Origin: Beroe forskalii
Lineage: Eukaryota > Ctenophora > Nuda > Beroida > Beroidae
Direction of reading: 5' to 3'
DNA: 64,000 bases
Assembly: GCA_011033025.1 (NCBI GenBank)
Contig: WFMF01000536.1
Coordinates: 1-64,000, forward strand
Shown: positions 32,074-42,331 of the stretch, piece by piece
How positions within the stretch are numbered: position 1 is the first letter of the stretch
Layout of the letters: each line of letters starts with the position of its first letter
Position numbers and translations under genes: made by a program
Notes under the pieces: model-generated
The model's database searches: none
Seen by the model: the letters and a program-made list of their open reading frames with translations, nothing else
Told to the model about the DNA's origin: nothing

Positions 32074-34485
32074 TTATGCATTCACATTATCTGGATTTGA
32101 AGCATTTTGAGTTTTCTTCGTGGAATGTGTAGGCACAGAACGGTTTATTGGTTGCAATTCCATTTCTTCAAGATTTTCATTGGAACTCATTTTGACACAT
32201 CCAAAAATCACTCTCAAGGTTTTCACTATGGCTTTATACAACTTACTGTAATACAGTGGGTTGAGAAGGCTATTGATAGGAATGAGCAGGAAGGAAATCA
32301 CTTCAAGTACAATACTTGGTGGTGATTTGTCTTCACTACACATGTACCAAACTACTGCTCCTATGAAGGGAAACCAACATAGCAACTGAGTGCTAATCAT
32401 CCACAGAGCTTTTGGTGTCAAGGATACTGAATCATTCTTTCTTTGAATATTTATTCTACCCTCTACTTCATGAAAATTCTTCTTGATTCGTTTATTTTTA
32501 GCAATAATTCCAACATATGCACCAGACATGATGAATAGGAGCAGCAAGATTATTACAAGATATGTTATTTTGTATGGAATGAAGGACTTCTGTGACTTGA
32601 ATACATTATGCAAGCAAAGAGCAGATGTTCCATAATAGCTTATCTCAATGGTTTCCCACATTTTATCATCGGATGTTGTGCCTCTGAAATCAGTTAGTAT
32701 TGTATTTATATCGGATTCTTTCTTGCCAAAGACTCTTTCATGAGTTGCTTTCAGAACAGTATAATTGAGTGGATTGGTGCTGAGGGTTGGATTTCTCTTT
32801 GGGTAACTCAAGAATATTTCTGTTCTGAAGACATTTTGAACAGACGGTAAAGGGATGACAGGAATTATAGAGTTTAAGACATTTAGGCAGATTAGAAAAC
32901 CAGATATGCATAGAATGGTAGACCTTCTGATATGAATGGTGTTGTTTGATAGAATAGATATGCACCGAACAACGCTTAGTTGCACAACAGACAAAAGAGA
33001 ACCATGAGAAGAAAGGGTATAGAGAACTCCTAAAATAATGCAGTAGTTGCTTGCTCTCCAATCCTGGTCAAAGTCACAATAGTTGCCTTTCAGCTTGATG
33101 GCTATAGTGGCAATGACAACTAGAAATTGGTAAAATCCCGTGACCATGTCATAAAAATACACTTGCAAAGTCACGATTCTATTTATCTCGCCAATATGAT
33201 TTGAAGATGGTGTTACAAAGCAGGTGTATCCCTGTACACCATTCAGTAGAATTATTGCCACACAGATTATTGATGTCAAAATCAACACAACTTTTGAGCT
33301 GATCAAAAGCTTAGACGAAGAAAAATATCCTATGTCACAATTTTCACATTCATCTAACCCAGTTGAACAATCCTTGATGTTATTACAAACTTTGTTAAAT
33401 TCAACCCATTCAGTGCTATTTTTTGCACAATAAAAACGGTCAGGGCATTTTAATTCATCGATTCCACTTTTGCAGTCTACTTTACCATCACAAATTATGG
33501 ACACAAAGTATCGTTTGTTATCACAAAGTATTGAAAACCCGAAACTTCCATCTGGATTGTCAGCTTGAATTATCTTACAGAAAACGTCCCAGTCTTTACC
33601 ATGAAAATATCTTGAACAATTATTTTGACAGAAGGAAACAATTATATCGTGACCTTCACTAATGGGAACCGTTATATACTTTTGCCAAATGGACATGAGA
33701 TTTATTGACATGCAGGCATATACTGGGTTGGGCTCATAAACGGCAGGAACCAAAATATCATATTTCTTGCATTCAATTGAAATGCCCATTTCTAAAATAC
33801 AATTCGACATCAGCCTTCGGAACCAAGACTTAATAAACATCTCTGAGCAGAAATTTTCAACAGATACACAATAAAGTCTAAAAGCTAATACAGAGCAGTT
33901 AAGTTGTATAAATCCCTCACATATGCATTCATCAGACCCATCTTTGCAATCATGTTTGCCATCACAGACATTTTGGAAAGAGATGCAGCCAGATTGATCA
34001 GGACAGAAAAACACAGACTTGTTCACATCAGTGCTGTTATCAGTGGATTGACAGTTACATTCATCAGTTAGACAGTATGAATAATCATCGCAGTATGGAG
34101 AATCATAAGGATTGGAACTATAAACAGGTTCACAGTACCAATTGAAGTCTAACAATGCCCTGGAATTTCGGTAGAGTGACCGATTGTTAAAAGTTTTTAA
34201 AATGTGTAAAAAATCCAAGTTGAATTCACATGAGGTGGCAGTTGAGATGGAAAAACCGTTTGCTTCGGATGTGATCGTATTATCTTTGATACTATTCCAA
34301 CGCTTTTCAAAGGTAAAGAACTTAGTTGCTTGTAAGAGGCAACTTTCTTGCTTCTCCAAACCTGATGATTTTATTCTTATGTGCTTCAAGAAGATATCCT
34401 TGCTTTCCTTGGCTTTAGATTCCCAGGTAGGAAATAAGACGACACCAGACAACAAAAATAACCACTTGTTACCAGAAATGCTCAT
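32074..34485 (-). CDS. Rhodopsin-type GPCR with LDLa ectodomain (copy 1)
   Basis: An 803-aa receptor in one uninterrupted exon. A hydrophobic stretch at residues 6-20 is a likely signal peptide. The ectodomain (about 25-390) is cysteine-rich, with N-glycosylation sites. It carries LDL-receptor class A repeats: residues about 161-189 (CPDQSGCISF…CDGKHDCKDGSDEC), about 321-347 (CDGKVDCKSGIDELKC) and about 353-380. Seven membrane segments follow at about 395-417, 438-463, 478-505, 523-546, 636-660, 692-715 and 723-746. TM3 ends VVRC where the family usually has DRY, TM6 holds CWFPF, and TM7 ends with NPLYY (NPxxY). The plan is that of GRL101/relaxin-receptor-like class A receptors without leucine-rich repeats. 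The ligand is unknown. Its close relative is at 47604-50018, and a dead 5' copy is at 37779-38236. Confidence 0.93.
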   Translation of the reverse strand: MSISGNKWLFLLSGVVLFPTWESKAKESKDIFLKHIRIKSSGLEKQESCLLQATKFFTFEKRWNSIKDNTITSEANGFSISTATSCEFNLDFLHILKTFNNRSLYRNSRALLDFNWYCEPVYSSNPYDSPYCDDYSYCLTDECNCQSTDNSTDVNKSVFFCPDQSGCISFQNVCDGKHDCKDGSDECICEGFIQLNCSVLAFRLYCVSVENFCSEMFIKSWFRRLMSNCILEMGISIECKKYDILVPAVYEPNPVYACMSINLMSIWQKYITVPISEGHDIIVSFCQNNCSRYFHGKDWDVFCKIIQADNPDGSFGFSILCDNKRYFVSIICDGKVDCKSGIDELKCPDRFYCAKNSTEWVEFNKVCNNIKDCSTGLDECENCDIGYFSSSKLLISSKVVLILTSIICVAIILLNGVQGYTCFVTPSSNHIGEINRIVTLQVYFYDMVTGFYQFLVVIATIAIKLKGNYCDFDQDWRASNYCIILGVLYTLSSHGSLLSVVQLSVVRCISILSNNTIHIRRSTILCISGFLICLNVLNSIIPVIPLPSVQNVFRTEIFLSYPKRNPTLSTNPLNYTVLKATHERVFGKKESDINTILTDFRGTTSDDKMWETIEISYYGTSALCLHNVFKSQKSFIPYKITYLVIILLLLFIMSGAYVGIIAKNKRIKKNFHEVEGRINIQRKNDSVSLTPKALWMISTQLLCWFPFIGAVVWYMCSEDKSPPSIVLEVISFLLIPINSLLNPLYYSKLYKAIVKTLRVIFGCVKMSSNENLEEMELQPINRSVPTHSTKKTQNASNPDNVNA

Positions 34486-34860
34486 ATTAAATGTTAGATT
34501 TATGTATATTATGCACAGTTAGACCTGGAAATGATAGTTCACTTCATAGAGCACCAAGTCTCAATCACTCAAATTCCAGGTAATACTGTAGTGAATAGTG
34601 CTATAGAGGTTATGCTAGTATACACTTTAGTCAACACAGTGACTCTACAGACTTCAGACCTGAAAATTTTGACTTCTCACATCTCCCGAAATTATTCTTC
34701 GTTCGCCTAATTTTTCCTGGAGGGTTTAAAGACATAATAAAGGGTTAAACTAAAAGCCTCTCTTGACAAAAAATAAACAAGTGACTGACACTCTAACGAA
34801 CAACTTCATAATTTCTAGCAAATTCAAGGAAAATGAAATCTTGAAATTAAAAAATACTTG
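34486..34860. promoter_or_regulatory. Upstream flank of GPCR gene 1
   Basis: The 5' flank of the minus-strand receptor. Part of it (34705-34860) is kept in the second duplication unit at about 38275-38437, while about 190 bp next to the start codon is missing there. No clear TATA or initiator was identified. Confidence 0.35.
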
Positions 34861-35480
34861 GGGAGCCGTCACATATAACGCCATCACCCAACGGGGGGAG
34901 GGGGATTATAAATACATGCAGATGATGACAGGGGGAGGGAGGGGGTTTCTAAATACTGACAGATGATGAAAGGGGGAGGGAGGGGGTTTCTAAATACTGA
35001 CAGATGATGAAAGGGGGAGGGAGGGGGATTATAAATACATGCAGATGATGACAGGGGGAGGGAGGTGGTTATAAATACATACAGATGTTGAAAGGGGGAG
35101 GGAGGGGGGTTTTGTCCATAATATTTTGTTTTGAACTACCTTTAATATTGTATTTCTGCAATTTGACATCTTGATCTATATTCAAAAATTTAATAGCACG
35201 TTACAGGCCATTTAATGATTGGATGTGGTTCATCTGAAACGAGTACAACCATGTTTTGTTTATCTCAAATGAATATAACAAGATACACCACTTCAACATA
35301 TTTGATATTATATTATTTTATTTCCATTGTTTCGATCCGAAATAACCAAAATTTGTTTTATAATTATGAGGGGAGTTTGGTCAATGCTGACGTCAGCCAA
35401 TGATGACAAATGCTGACAGACGGGAGGAGGGGTCAAAAATGATCATGCAAACAGTGCTGACGTAATACGTCACGGCTCCC
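34861..35480. mobile_element. MITE with GGGAGCCGT termini and G-rich core
   Basis: The ends GGGAGCCGTCACATATAACG and CGTAATACGTCACGGCTCCC are imperfect inverted repeats, flanked by TTG on both sides. The core includes a tandem array (34888-35112) of about 41-46 bp units containing GGGGGAGGGAGGGGG and CTGACAGATGATGA. The orthologous copy in unit 2 (about 38438-40270) has fewer array units and a 1332-bp insertion. Non-coding. Confidence 0.6.
34888..35112 (+). repeat. G-rich tandem repeat, about 5 units
   Basis: Five units alternate between TTTCTAAATACTGACAGATG and TTATAAATACATGCAGATG, each followed by GGGGGAGGGAGGG. The G-runs (several of 3-6) could form G-quadruplexes. About two and a half units remain in the duplicate at 38470-38565. 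Confidence 0.85.
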
Positions 35481-35927
35481 TTGTACTAAAAACGTCTCCT
35501 TCAAATATCTGATTTTGACTGGATTTCTAGATCATGCAGATTGCCATTCGGCAGGATATTTATCCAAGCTACATCAGCCTTAAAATTACATATCAATTGC
35601 CAGCATGAACGAAAACTCAGTTAACAAGCAAAAAAAACTAACAAACGAGTCTGCATCAATTACTAAAATGTTGACAGTGCGCTTCAAAAGTTCAAAGCCA
35701 AATGCATAGCATAATATTCAGATATGCATTATGCAGCATAAATAAATTACATATTCATACCCAAATTTTGAAATAAAAAATATTTTAAGTGTTAAACTTT
35801 CTGCTTTTTCATTGCTCAATAAGTGAAATTTGCCCTTTAAAAATACATTTTTTTCAAAATTCAGGTTGATTTTAAAAAGACTTGATTTTTGAATCTCATG
35901 TGTAACCAAGATGAACACATGTGCATA
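35481..35927. other. Non-coding, duplicated at 40270-40712
   Basis: Unique-looking AT-rich DNA that is nearly identical between duplication units. The minus frame at 35718-35918 is preserved in both but has no recognised motif. Confidence 0.4.
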
Positions 35928-36403
35928 TCTCTAATATAATTTCGCAACCTCTGTTGTTTGTACGTAACGGCGGAAACATCTTCGGAACGCGCGCGCATTA
36001 CGATTTGTGCGGGTAACCATGGTGACACGTGCACGGAGAATTGTGCGCGCGCTCATTTCTGTTAACGGTGTTTTGATTACGTTAGTACATAGCGATCTCT
36101 AATAACTTTTGAACGGATCGGAGTTTTTTGATGCGGTAAAAAGCATAATTCAACGGAAAAGTTGTTGAGTCTTGAAACATCAAAGAAGCAACAATTCGGA
36201 TACTGGGACTTTATCAGTTGAAGTGTTGTTTAATGCTGTTTTCATTTCGTTGCAGCTCCGTAACTTTTTGATATGTTACTTTTTGATCTAATTGGAATTT
36301 TTTGATGCGGTAAAAAGAATTGTGGGGGTTGAAATTTGCGAAGGAGGTGCTGCGTAGCAGCGCCGAGTGAGCTGTGTATATGCAGGCCCTACGGGCCTGC
36401 TAG
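35928..36403 (+). mobile_element. Helitron-like element 1 (476 bp)
   Basis: It starts TCTCTAATATAATTTCGC after an A. It ends with a GC hairpin (GCAGGCCCTACGGGCCTGC) and CTAG, followed by T. A 5' TC, a 3' hairpin with CTRR, and insertion between A and T without duplication are Helitron rules. The duplicate at 40713 lacks it, giving the empty site GCATATCTTATATATAA. Internal landmarks are GGTAACCATGGTGACACG, TTTTTTGATGCGGTAAAAAG and a GNA-capped hairpin (GCTGCGTAGCAGC). No Rep/helicase gene, so it is non-autonomous. Confidence 0.75.
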
Positions 36404-36697
36404 TCTCTAATATAATTTCGCAACCTCTGTTGTTTGTGCGTAACGGCGGAAACATCTTCGGAACGCGCGCGCATTACGATTTGTGCGGGTAACCATGGTG
36501 ACACGTGCACGGAGAATTGCGCGCGCGCTCATTTCTGTTAATGGTGTTTTGATTACGTTGCGCGATCTCTAACAACTTTTGAACGGATCGGAGTTTTTTG
36601 ATGCGGTAAAAAAATTTTTAGTTGATTTGAATTGCATTGGTTGAAATTTGTGAGCTCTGGGTGAGCTGTGTATTAGATGGCCTAACGGGCCTGCTAG
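36404..36697 (+). mobile_element. Helitron-like element 2 (294 bp)
   Basis: It begins exactly where element 1 ends, with the same TCTCTAATATAATTTCGC start, and ends CTGCTAG after GGCCTAACGGGCC. It is a shorter relative of element 1 (AACGGCGGAAACATCTTCGG shared) in head-to-tail array. Confidence 0.72.
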
Positions 36698-36978
36698 TCT
36701 TACTTATAAAGTCGCAGATTGTGTTTTTTTACGTCACGCCCCATGGCAACGTGCGCGCAATGGGGGAAATTGCACGTGTAGATTAACTGCGCGCCAGGTC
36801 ATTTCTGTTTAATGTTGTTTTGATTTCGGAGATTCATAACTTTTGATGTGATTAGAATTTTTTGATGCGGTAAAAAGTATTTAGCTGATTTGTATTGTGG
36901 GGTTTGAAATTTGCGAACGAGGTGCTGCGTAGCATTGCCGAGTGAGCTGTGTATTTGCAGGCCCAACGGGCCTGCTAG
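36698..36978 (+). mobile_element. Helitron-like element 3 (281 bp)
   Basis: It starts TCTTACTTATAAAGTCGC and ends with the hairpin GCAGGCCCAACGGGCCTGC and TAG. It is third in the head-to-tail array. It keeps CCATGGCAACGTGCGCGC and TTTTTTGATGCGGTAAAAAG. Confidence 0.72.
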
Positions 36979-37769
36979 TCTTATATATAATTTGGAGATG
37001 GCACGTGAATAATGTTTGTCTGTGCGGTCGCACAGTTTAAATTTGAGCTTGCCAAGAAAATATCAAGAGAAAGGAATGCGAAGTGGTGCATATTGGTGCT
37101 GTTGCTATGGAAACCAATTTTCGTAATTTCGTGCACGTGCAGATTATGATTAGTTCTATGCGAGTGCTTTCTGATACGCTACTACTGTTAATGCTGTGCT
37201 GTAGTTTTTGAAAATATGACGTTTTCTTTTTATCAAATAGAAGATCTCAAGATGGGGAATGGGCATAACTTGAATAACGGAGGATATTCCAGATGGGTTG
37301 CTTTCATTGTGGCAGAGGTTGGTATCGATAATCAAAGTTGAGTCGGTGAAAACAGTAGTAACTGCAGTTGTGAAATTAACCGTTAAGGTTACATTGTGTG
37401 CACAATTCAATCGAGTCGAATGTAGGTGTAGCAGATTTTGAAGACAGTTCCTGGCCTCAGAACAAAACAAAATTATCCAATGTCAGTGTCAGTATGAGAA
37501 TCAGTTGTCAGAATTAACATCATTCAATCAAAAACGCTGGAACAAAAATCATGGTTTAATTTAGCACGTCTAAGACTTACCGACGACCTCGGATCTATTT
37601 TCCACTCCCCGCTCCTTCATAAATTTTTTTGAATATTTGATTTTTGCACATCAAGTTTTGACTTTTGATCTAATTGGAACTTTTGATGCGGTAAAAGTAT
37701 CCAATCAATTTGGAATGACAGTGTTTAAAACCAGGAAAGAGGTGTGCTGCGTAGCAGCGCCGAGTGTTT
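36979..37769 (+). mobile_element. Helitron-like element 4, truncated copy
   Basis: It starts TCTTATATATAATTTGGAG and is longer than its neighbours. Its 3' hairpin is cut off at the duplication join. The interior (37000-37560) differs from elements 1-3. It includes a 104-codon minus frame (37156-37470), which the duplicate breaks with a 2-bp deletion; I do not treat that frame as a gene. The complete version is 40713-41813. Confidence 0.65.
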
Positions 37770-37778
37770 ACCCCTGTT

Positions 37779-38236
37779 CATCAGTGCTGTTATCAGTGGA
37801 TTGACAGTTACATTCATCAGTTAGACAGTATGAATAATCATCGCAGTATGGGGGAATCATAAGGATTGGAACTATAAACAGGTTCACAATACCAATTGAA
37901 GTCTAACAATGCCCTGAATTTCGGTAGAGTGACCGATTGTTAAAAGTTTTTAAAATGTGTAAAATCCAAGTTGAATTCACATGAGGTGGCAGTTGAGATG
38001 GAAAAACCGTTTGCTTCGGATGTGATCGTATTATCTTTAATACTATTCCAACGCTTTTCAAAGGTAAAGAACTTAGTTGCTTGTAAGAGGCAATTTTCTT
38101 GCTCCTCCAAACCTGATGATTTTATTCTTATGTGCTTCAAGAAGATATCCTTGCTTTCCTTGGCTTTACATTCCCAGGTAGCAAATAAGACGACACCAGA
38201 CAACAAAAATAACCACTTGTTGCCAGAAATGCCCAT
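37779..38236 (-). pseudogene. Truncated 5' copy of GPCR gene 1
   Basis: Matches residues 1 to about 146 of the 32074-34485 receptor, including the signal peptide (MGISGNKWLFLLSGVVLF) and the first cysteine-rich part. A 2-bp deletion near 37964 shifts the frame after SCEFNLDF, and a 1-bp insertion near 37853 follows. The rest of the receptor is absent because the duplication joint lies at 37770-37778. It cannot encode a receptor, although the upstream region is partly retained. Confidence 0.9.
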
Positions 38237-38763
38237 ATTAAATGTTAGATTTATGTATACTATTTTATGTTAGATTTATGCCTAATTTTTCCTGGAGGGT
38301 TTAAAGACATAACAAAGAGTTAAATTAAAAGCCTCTCTTGACAAAAAATAAACAAGTGACTGACACTCTAACGAAAAACTTCATAATTTCTAGCAAATTC
38401 AAGGACAATGAAATCTTGAAATTAAAAAAATACTTGGGGAGCCGTCACATATAACGCTATCACCCAACGGGGGGAGGGAGATTATAGATACATGCAGATG
38501 ATGACAGGGGGAGGGAGGGGGTTTCTAAATACTGACAGATGATGAAAGGGGGAGGGAGGGGATTTTGTCTATAATATTTTGTTTTGAACTACCTTTAATA
38601 TTGTATTTCTGCAATTTGACATCTTGATCTATATTCAAAAATTTACTAGCACGTTACAGGCCATTTAATGATTGGATGTGGTTCATCTGAAACGAGTAGA
38701 ACCATATTTTGTTTATCTCAAATGAATATAACAAGATACACCACTTCAACATATTTGATATTA

Positions 38764-40095
38764 CGGGGGATATCAGTGAGTAAGTGCACAGACATATATG
38801 GTGAGAAAGTGCATTTAGCCAAATTTCAGAGATACCACCCACCCCATATTGCAGTTACTCACAATAATCCAATTAATACTAAGTGATTTTTGCAAAATTT
38901 TTCAGGCACCACCCCAAAATATCGGCTAATATGTCTATTTAGACAGTTATGACAGAATTTTATTTCAACAAAATGCAACATTTTGATGAATGGTAGATTT
39001 TACACGCTTGATCAGATCACTTAATACAAATTTTTACCTTGATGTAATAATAAAAGTATGGCTTTCTATTGGTTGCCTTATAGACCCGCATAAACTATAT
39101 AATACCCCTCCCAAGCTTGTTTTAGCAACCGTGTAAGTTTGGTTATACGGTCTTCACTGAATTACAGTGCAAAAATGCTTAAAATTAAATTTGATTTATA
39201 AAGGAGCACTCAAAAATCTACTTAAGCGATGAATCCGGACGACAAGCTTTTATCATAAACTAGAGCGTATTACATACGTTGATCTGCACACAAGAAGACA
39301 ATAATAATTGCAAATTATGAATATTTAATAACGTAACCGTTTGATTTCATTATGGGAAACACTGTTGACTGTCGAACAACGAAAAAGTACACGCACAACT
39401 TCACACGGTGACAAATAGAAAGTCAGACTCAGTAGTTATTTTTATCTTCTACAGTACAGAACTGCTATGTAGGCTTGTAGACGTGTTATAGACGACAGAA
39501 AGCCCTATCAAAGTATCTATTCAAGATTGGCTGGGATTAGAAAAACATTCTAATCTCATTAAAGTTACTGTTTTGCTTCAGTACCGTTCAGTATTTTGTC
39601 TCCATACCGGCGGCCAAATTCACAATCAATATATAGATATAGTTCAATCAATATCCTTTTACTTGTTATACAATCATTATCCGCGCCAAGTATACTGTAG
39701 AGAGTATAGAGATAGTAATGCTGGTAATGTAATATGTATGTAAGATATGGTGTTATCGTGTAATCAATATCTAAATGAACTGGATAGATATAGTTCTAGA
39801 TATAGTTCTATAATTAGTTGTGACTTCAATTTTGAGATACAATCATATACCACATCGAAATGCTTTGAAATACCTATATTTTCATTCCGACAAAGCTACA
39901 TATATTGCGGTTTTTGCTGCACTTACTCACAAATGAGTAAGTGATATTCGCCATAACCTTGGGACACCACCCTTTTTCCAAGAATTCCCTATGAGTAACT
40001 GCAATGTGAGTAACTGCATTTCTGAATTTCGGAGCACGACCACCACGTGAGTAAGTGGGCATAAGGTCTGTGCACTTACTCACTGATATCCCCCG
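38764..40095. mobile_element. 1332-bp TIR element, 7-bp target duplication
   Basis: The ends are inverted repeats of 29 bp starting CGGGGGATATCAGTGAGTAA. GATATTA flanks both sides (38757-38763 and 40096-40102), while unit 1 has the single site TTTGATATTATATTATT near 35301. Near both ends the word GTGAGTAAGTGCA/GTGAGTAACTGCA is iterated in both orientations, a pattern typical of subterminal transposase-binding sites. There is no transposase frame, so it is non-autonomous; superfamily is not assigned. Confidence 0.85.
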
Positions 40096-40712
40096 GATAT
40101 TATATTATTTTATTTCCATTGTTTCGATCCGAAATAACCAAAATTTGTTTTATAATTATGAGGGGAGTTTGGTCAATGCTGACGTCAGCCAATGATGACA
40201 AATGCTGACAGACGGGAGGAGGGATCAAAAATGATCATGCAAACAGTGCTGACGTAATACGTCACGGATCCCTTGTACTAAAAACGTCTCCTTCAAATAT
40301 CTGATTTTGACTGGATTTCTAGATCATGCAGATTGCCATTCGGCAGGATATTTATCCAAGCTACATCAGCCTTAAAATTACATATCAATTGCCAGCATGA
40401 ACGAAAACTCAGTTAACAAGCAAAAAAAACTAACAAACGAGTCTGCATCAATTACTAAAATGTTGACAGTGCGCTTCAAAAGTTCAAAGCCAAATGCATA
40501 GCATAATATTCACATATGCAGCATAAATAAATTACATATTCATACCCAAATTTTGAAATAAAAAATATTTTAAGTGTTAAACTTTCTGCTTTTTCATTGC
40601 TCAATAAGTGAAATTTGCCCTTTAAAAATACATTTTTTTCAAAATTCAGGTTGATTTTAAAAAGACTTGATTTTTGAATCTCATGTGTAACCAAGATGAA
40701 CACATGTGCATA

Positions 40713-41813
40713 TCTTATATATAACTAGCAGGCCCGTAGGGCCTGCAAATACACAGCTCACTCGACGCTGCTGCGCAGCACCTCGTTCGCAAATTTCAAA
40801 TCAACTGAATGCTTTTTACCGCATCAAAAAATTCAAATCCGTTCAAAAGTTACGCGGAGCAACGTATTCAAAACATCATTAAACAGAAATGAACGCGCGC
40901 ACTATATGTTACCATGGCAACGCGTGCGTCTATTTCCATACTGCACGCGCGCACCCTAAATGTGTCCACAAAAGGACGAAAAACGCGACAGAGAATGGCA
41001 AATTATATAAGAGATTTGGAGATGGCACGTGAATTATGTCTGTGCGGGCGCACATTTTAAATTTGAGCTTGCCAAGTAAATATCAAGAGAAACGAATGTG
41101 AAGTGGTGCATATTGGTGCTGTTGCTATGGAAACCAATTTTCGTAATTTCGTGCACGTGCAGATTATGATTAGTTCTATGTGAGTGCTTTCTGATACGCT
41201 ACTACTGTTAATGCTGTGCTGTAGTTTTTGAAAATATGACGTTTTCTTTTTATCAAATAGAAGATCTCAAGATGGGGAATGGGCATAACTTGAATAACGG
41301 AGGATATTCCAGATGGGTTGCTTTCATTGTGGCAGAGGTTGGTCGATAATCAAAGTTGAGTCGGTGAAAACAGTAGTAACTGCAGTTGTGAAATTAACCG
41401 TTAAGGTTACATTGTGTGCACAATTCAATCGAGTCGAATGTAGGTGTAGCAGATTTTGAAGACAGTTCCTGGCCTGTGAACAAAACAAAATTATCCAATG
41501 TCAGTGTCAGTATGAGAATCAGTTGTCAGAATTAACATCATCTTGCAATCAAAACCGAACGCTGGAACAAAAATCACATGGTTTAATTTAGCACGTCTAA
41601 GACTTACCGACGACCTCGATCTATTTTCCACTCTGCTCCTTCATAAATTTTTTTTGAATATTTGATTTTTGCACATAACTTTTGACTTTTGATCTAATTG
41701 GAACTTTTTGATGCGGTAAAGTATCCAATCAATTTGAATGACAGTGTTTAAAACTTGCGAAAGAGGTGCTGCGTAGCAGCGCCGAGTGTTTGCAGGCCCA
41801 ACGGGCCTGCTAG
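40713..41813 (+). mobile_element. Helitron-like element 4, complete copy
   Basis: It starts TCTTATATATAA after A and ends with the hairpin GCAGGCCCAACGGGCCTGC and TAG, then T. It is interrupted after 12 bases by the inverted element at 40725-41014. It contains a GNA-capped hairpin at about 41764-41783. The interior duplicates 36993-37769. Confidence 0.7.
40725..41014 (-). mobile_element. Helitron-like element in reverse orientation (290 bp)
   Basis: On the minus strand it starts TCTCTTATATAATTTGCC and ends GGGCCTGCTAG. Its flanks join to CCAAATTATATATAAG, which is the uninterrupted sequence in unit 1 at 36979-36995. So it too inserted between A and T with no duplication. The interior keeps CCATGGCAACGCG and TTTTTACCGCATCAAAAAA in the reverse sense. 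Confidence 0.75.
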
Positions 41814-42331
41814 TCGTACTTAAATTTTCGTAAGAGCACGTGAAAAATGTTAATTGTGCTGGCGCACAGTTTAAATTTGAGCTTGCCAAGAGAATATCAA
41901 GAGAAATGAAGGCTAAGCTGGGCTAAGTCGCGCCGTTGCTATGGAAACATATTTTTGTGCACGTGCAGATTAAGATCAGTTCTATGCGAGTGCTTCCTAT
42001 TACGAAACTACGGTTAAATGCTGTGCTGTAGTTTTTGAAATCAATGTGAATAAAGCAAAATGTCAGTGTGAAAATCAGTTGTCAGAATTGAAATCATCTT
42101 GCAATCAAAACGGAACAAAACTCACATGGTTTAGCACAACTATAAAGATTAATCAAACTACTTTTCACTCTGCTCCTTCATAAAATCTAATATCTCGTTT
42201 AAGTTAATAATTGGATTGTTACGTATGGTTGAATCCGTACTTTTTTCAAAATTTGCGGTGGCGCGAAGCGCCGCCGAGTGAGCTATATATCCAGTTATAT
42301 ATCATTCTAGCAGGCCCAACGGGCCTGCTAG
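41814..42331 (+). mobile_element. Helitron-like element 5 (518 bp)
   Basis: It directly follows element 4, starting TCGTACTTAAATTTTCG and ending GCAGGCCCAACGGGCCTGC then TAG and T. It shares GTTTAAATTTGAGCTTGCC with element 4. Its internal hairpin is GGCGCGAAGCGCC. Confidence 0.7.

Larger units (their letters stand above)
34026..37769. repeat. Tandem duplication, unit 1
   Basis: This segment runs from within the 5' part of GPCR gene 1, through its upstream flank, to a Helitron-like element. It is repeated in the same order at 37779-41791. The join holds a 9-bp filler (37770-37778). The two units differ by independent insertions (35928-36978 here; 38764-40095 and 40725-41014 in the other) and by copy number of a G-rich tandem repeat. 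Confidence 0.85.
37779..41791. repeat. Tandem duplication, unit 2
   Basis: The second copy of 34026-37769, head to tail. It starts inside the GPCR coding sequence and carries two insertions that unit 1 lacks. Apart from these it is almost identical to unit 1, so the event is young relative to the other repeats. Confidence 0.85.

Noticed and set aside
37156..37470. 104-codon minus frame as a gene captured by a Helitron-like element
   Set aside because: The near-identical duplicate at 41165-41480 has a 2-bp deletion, and I see no family features; capture remains unproven.
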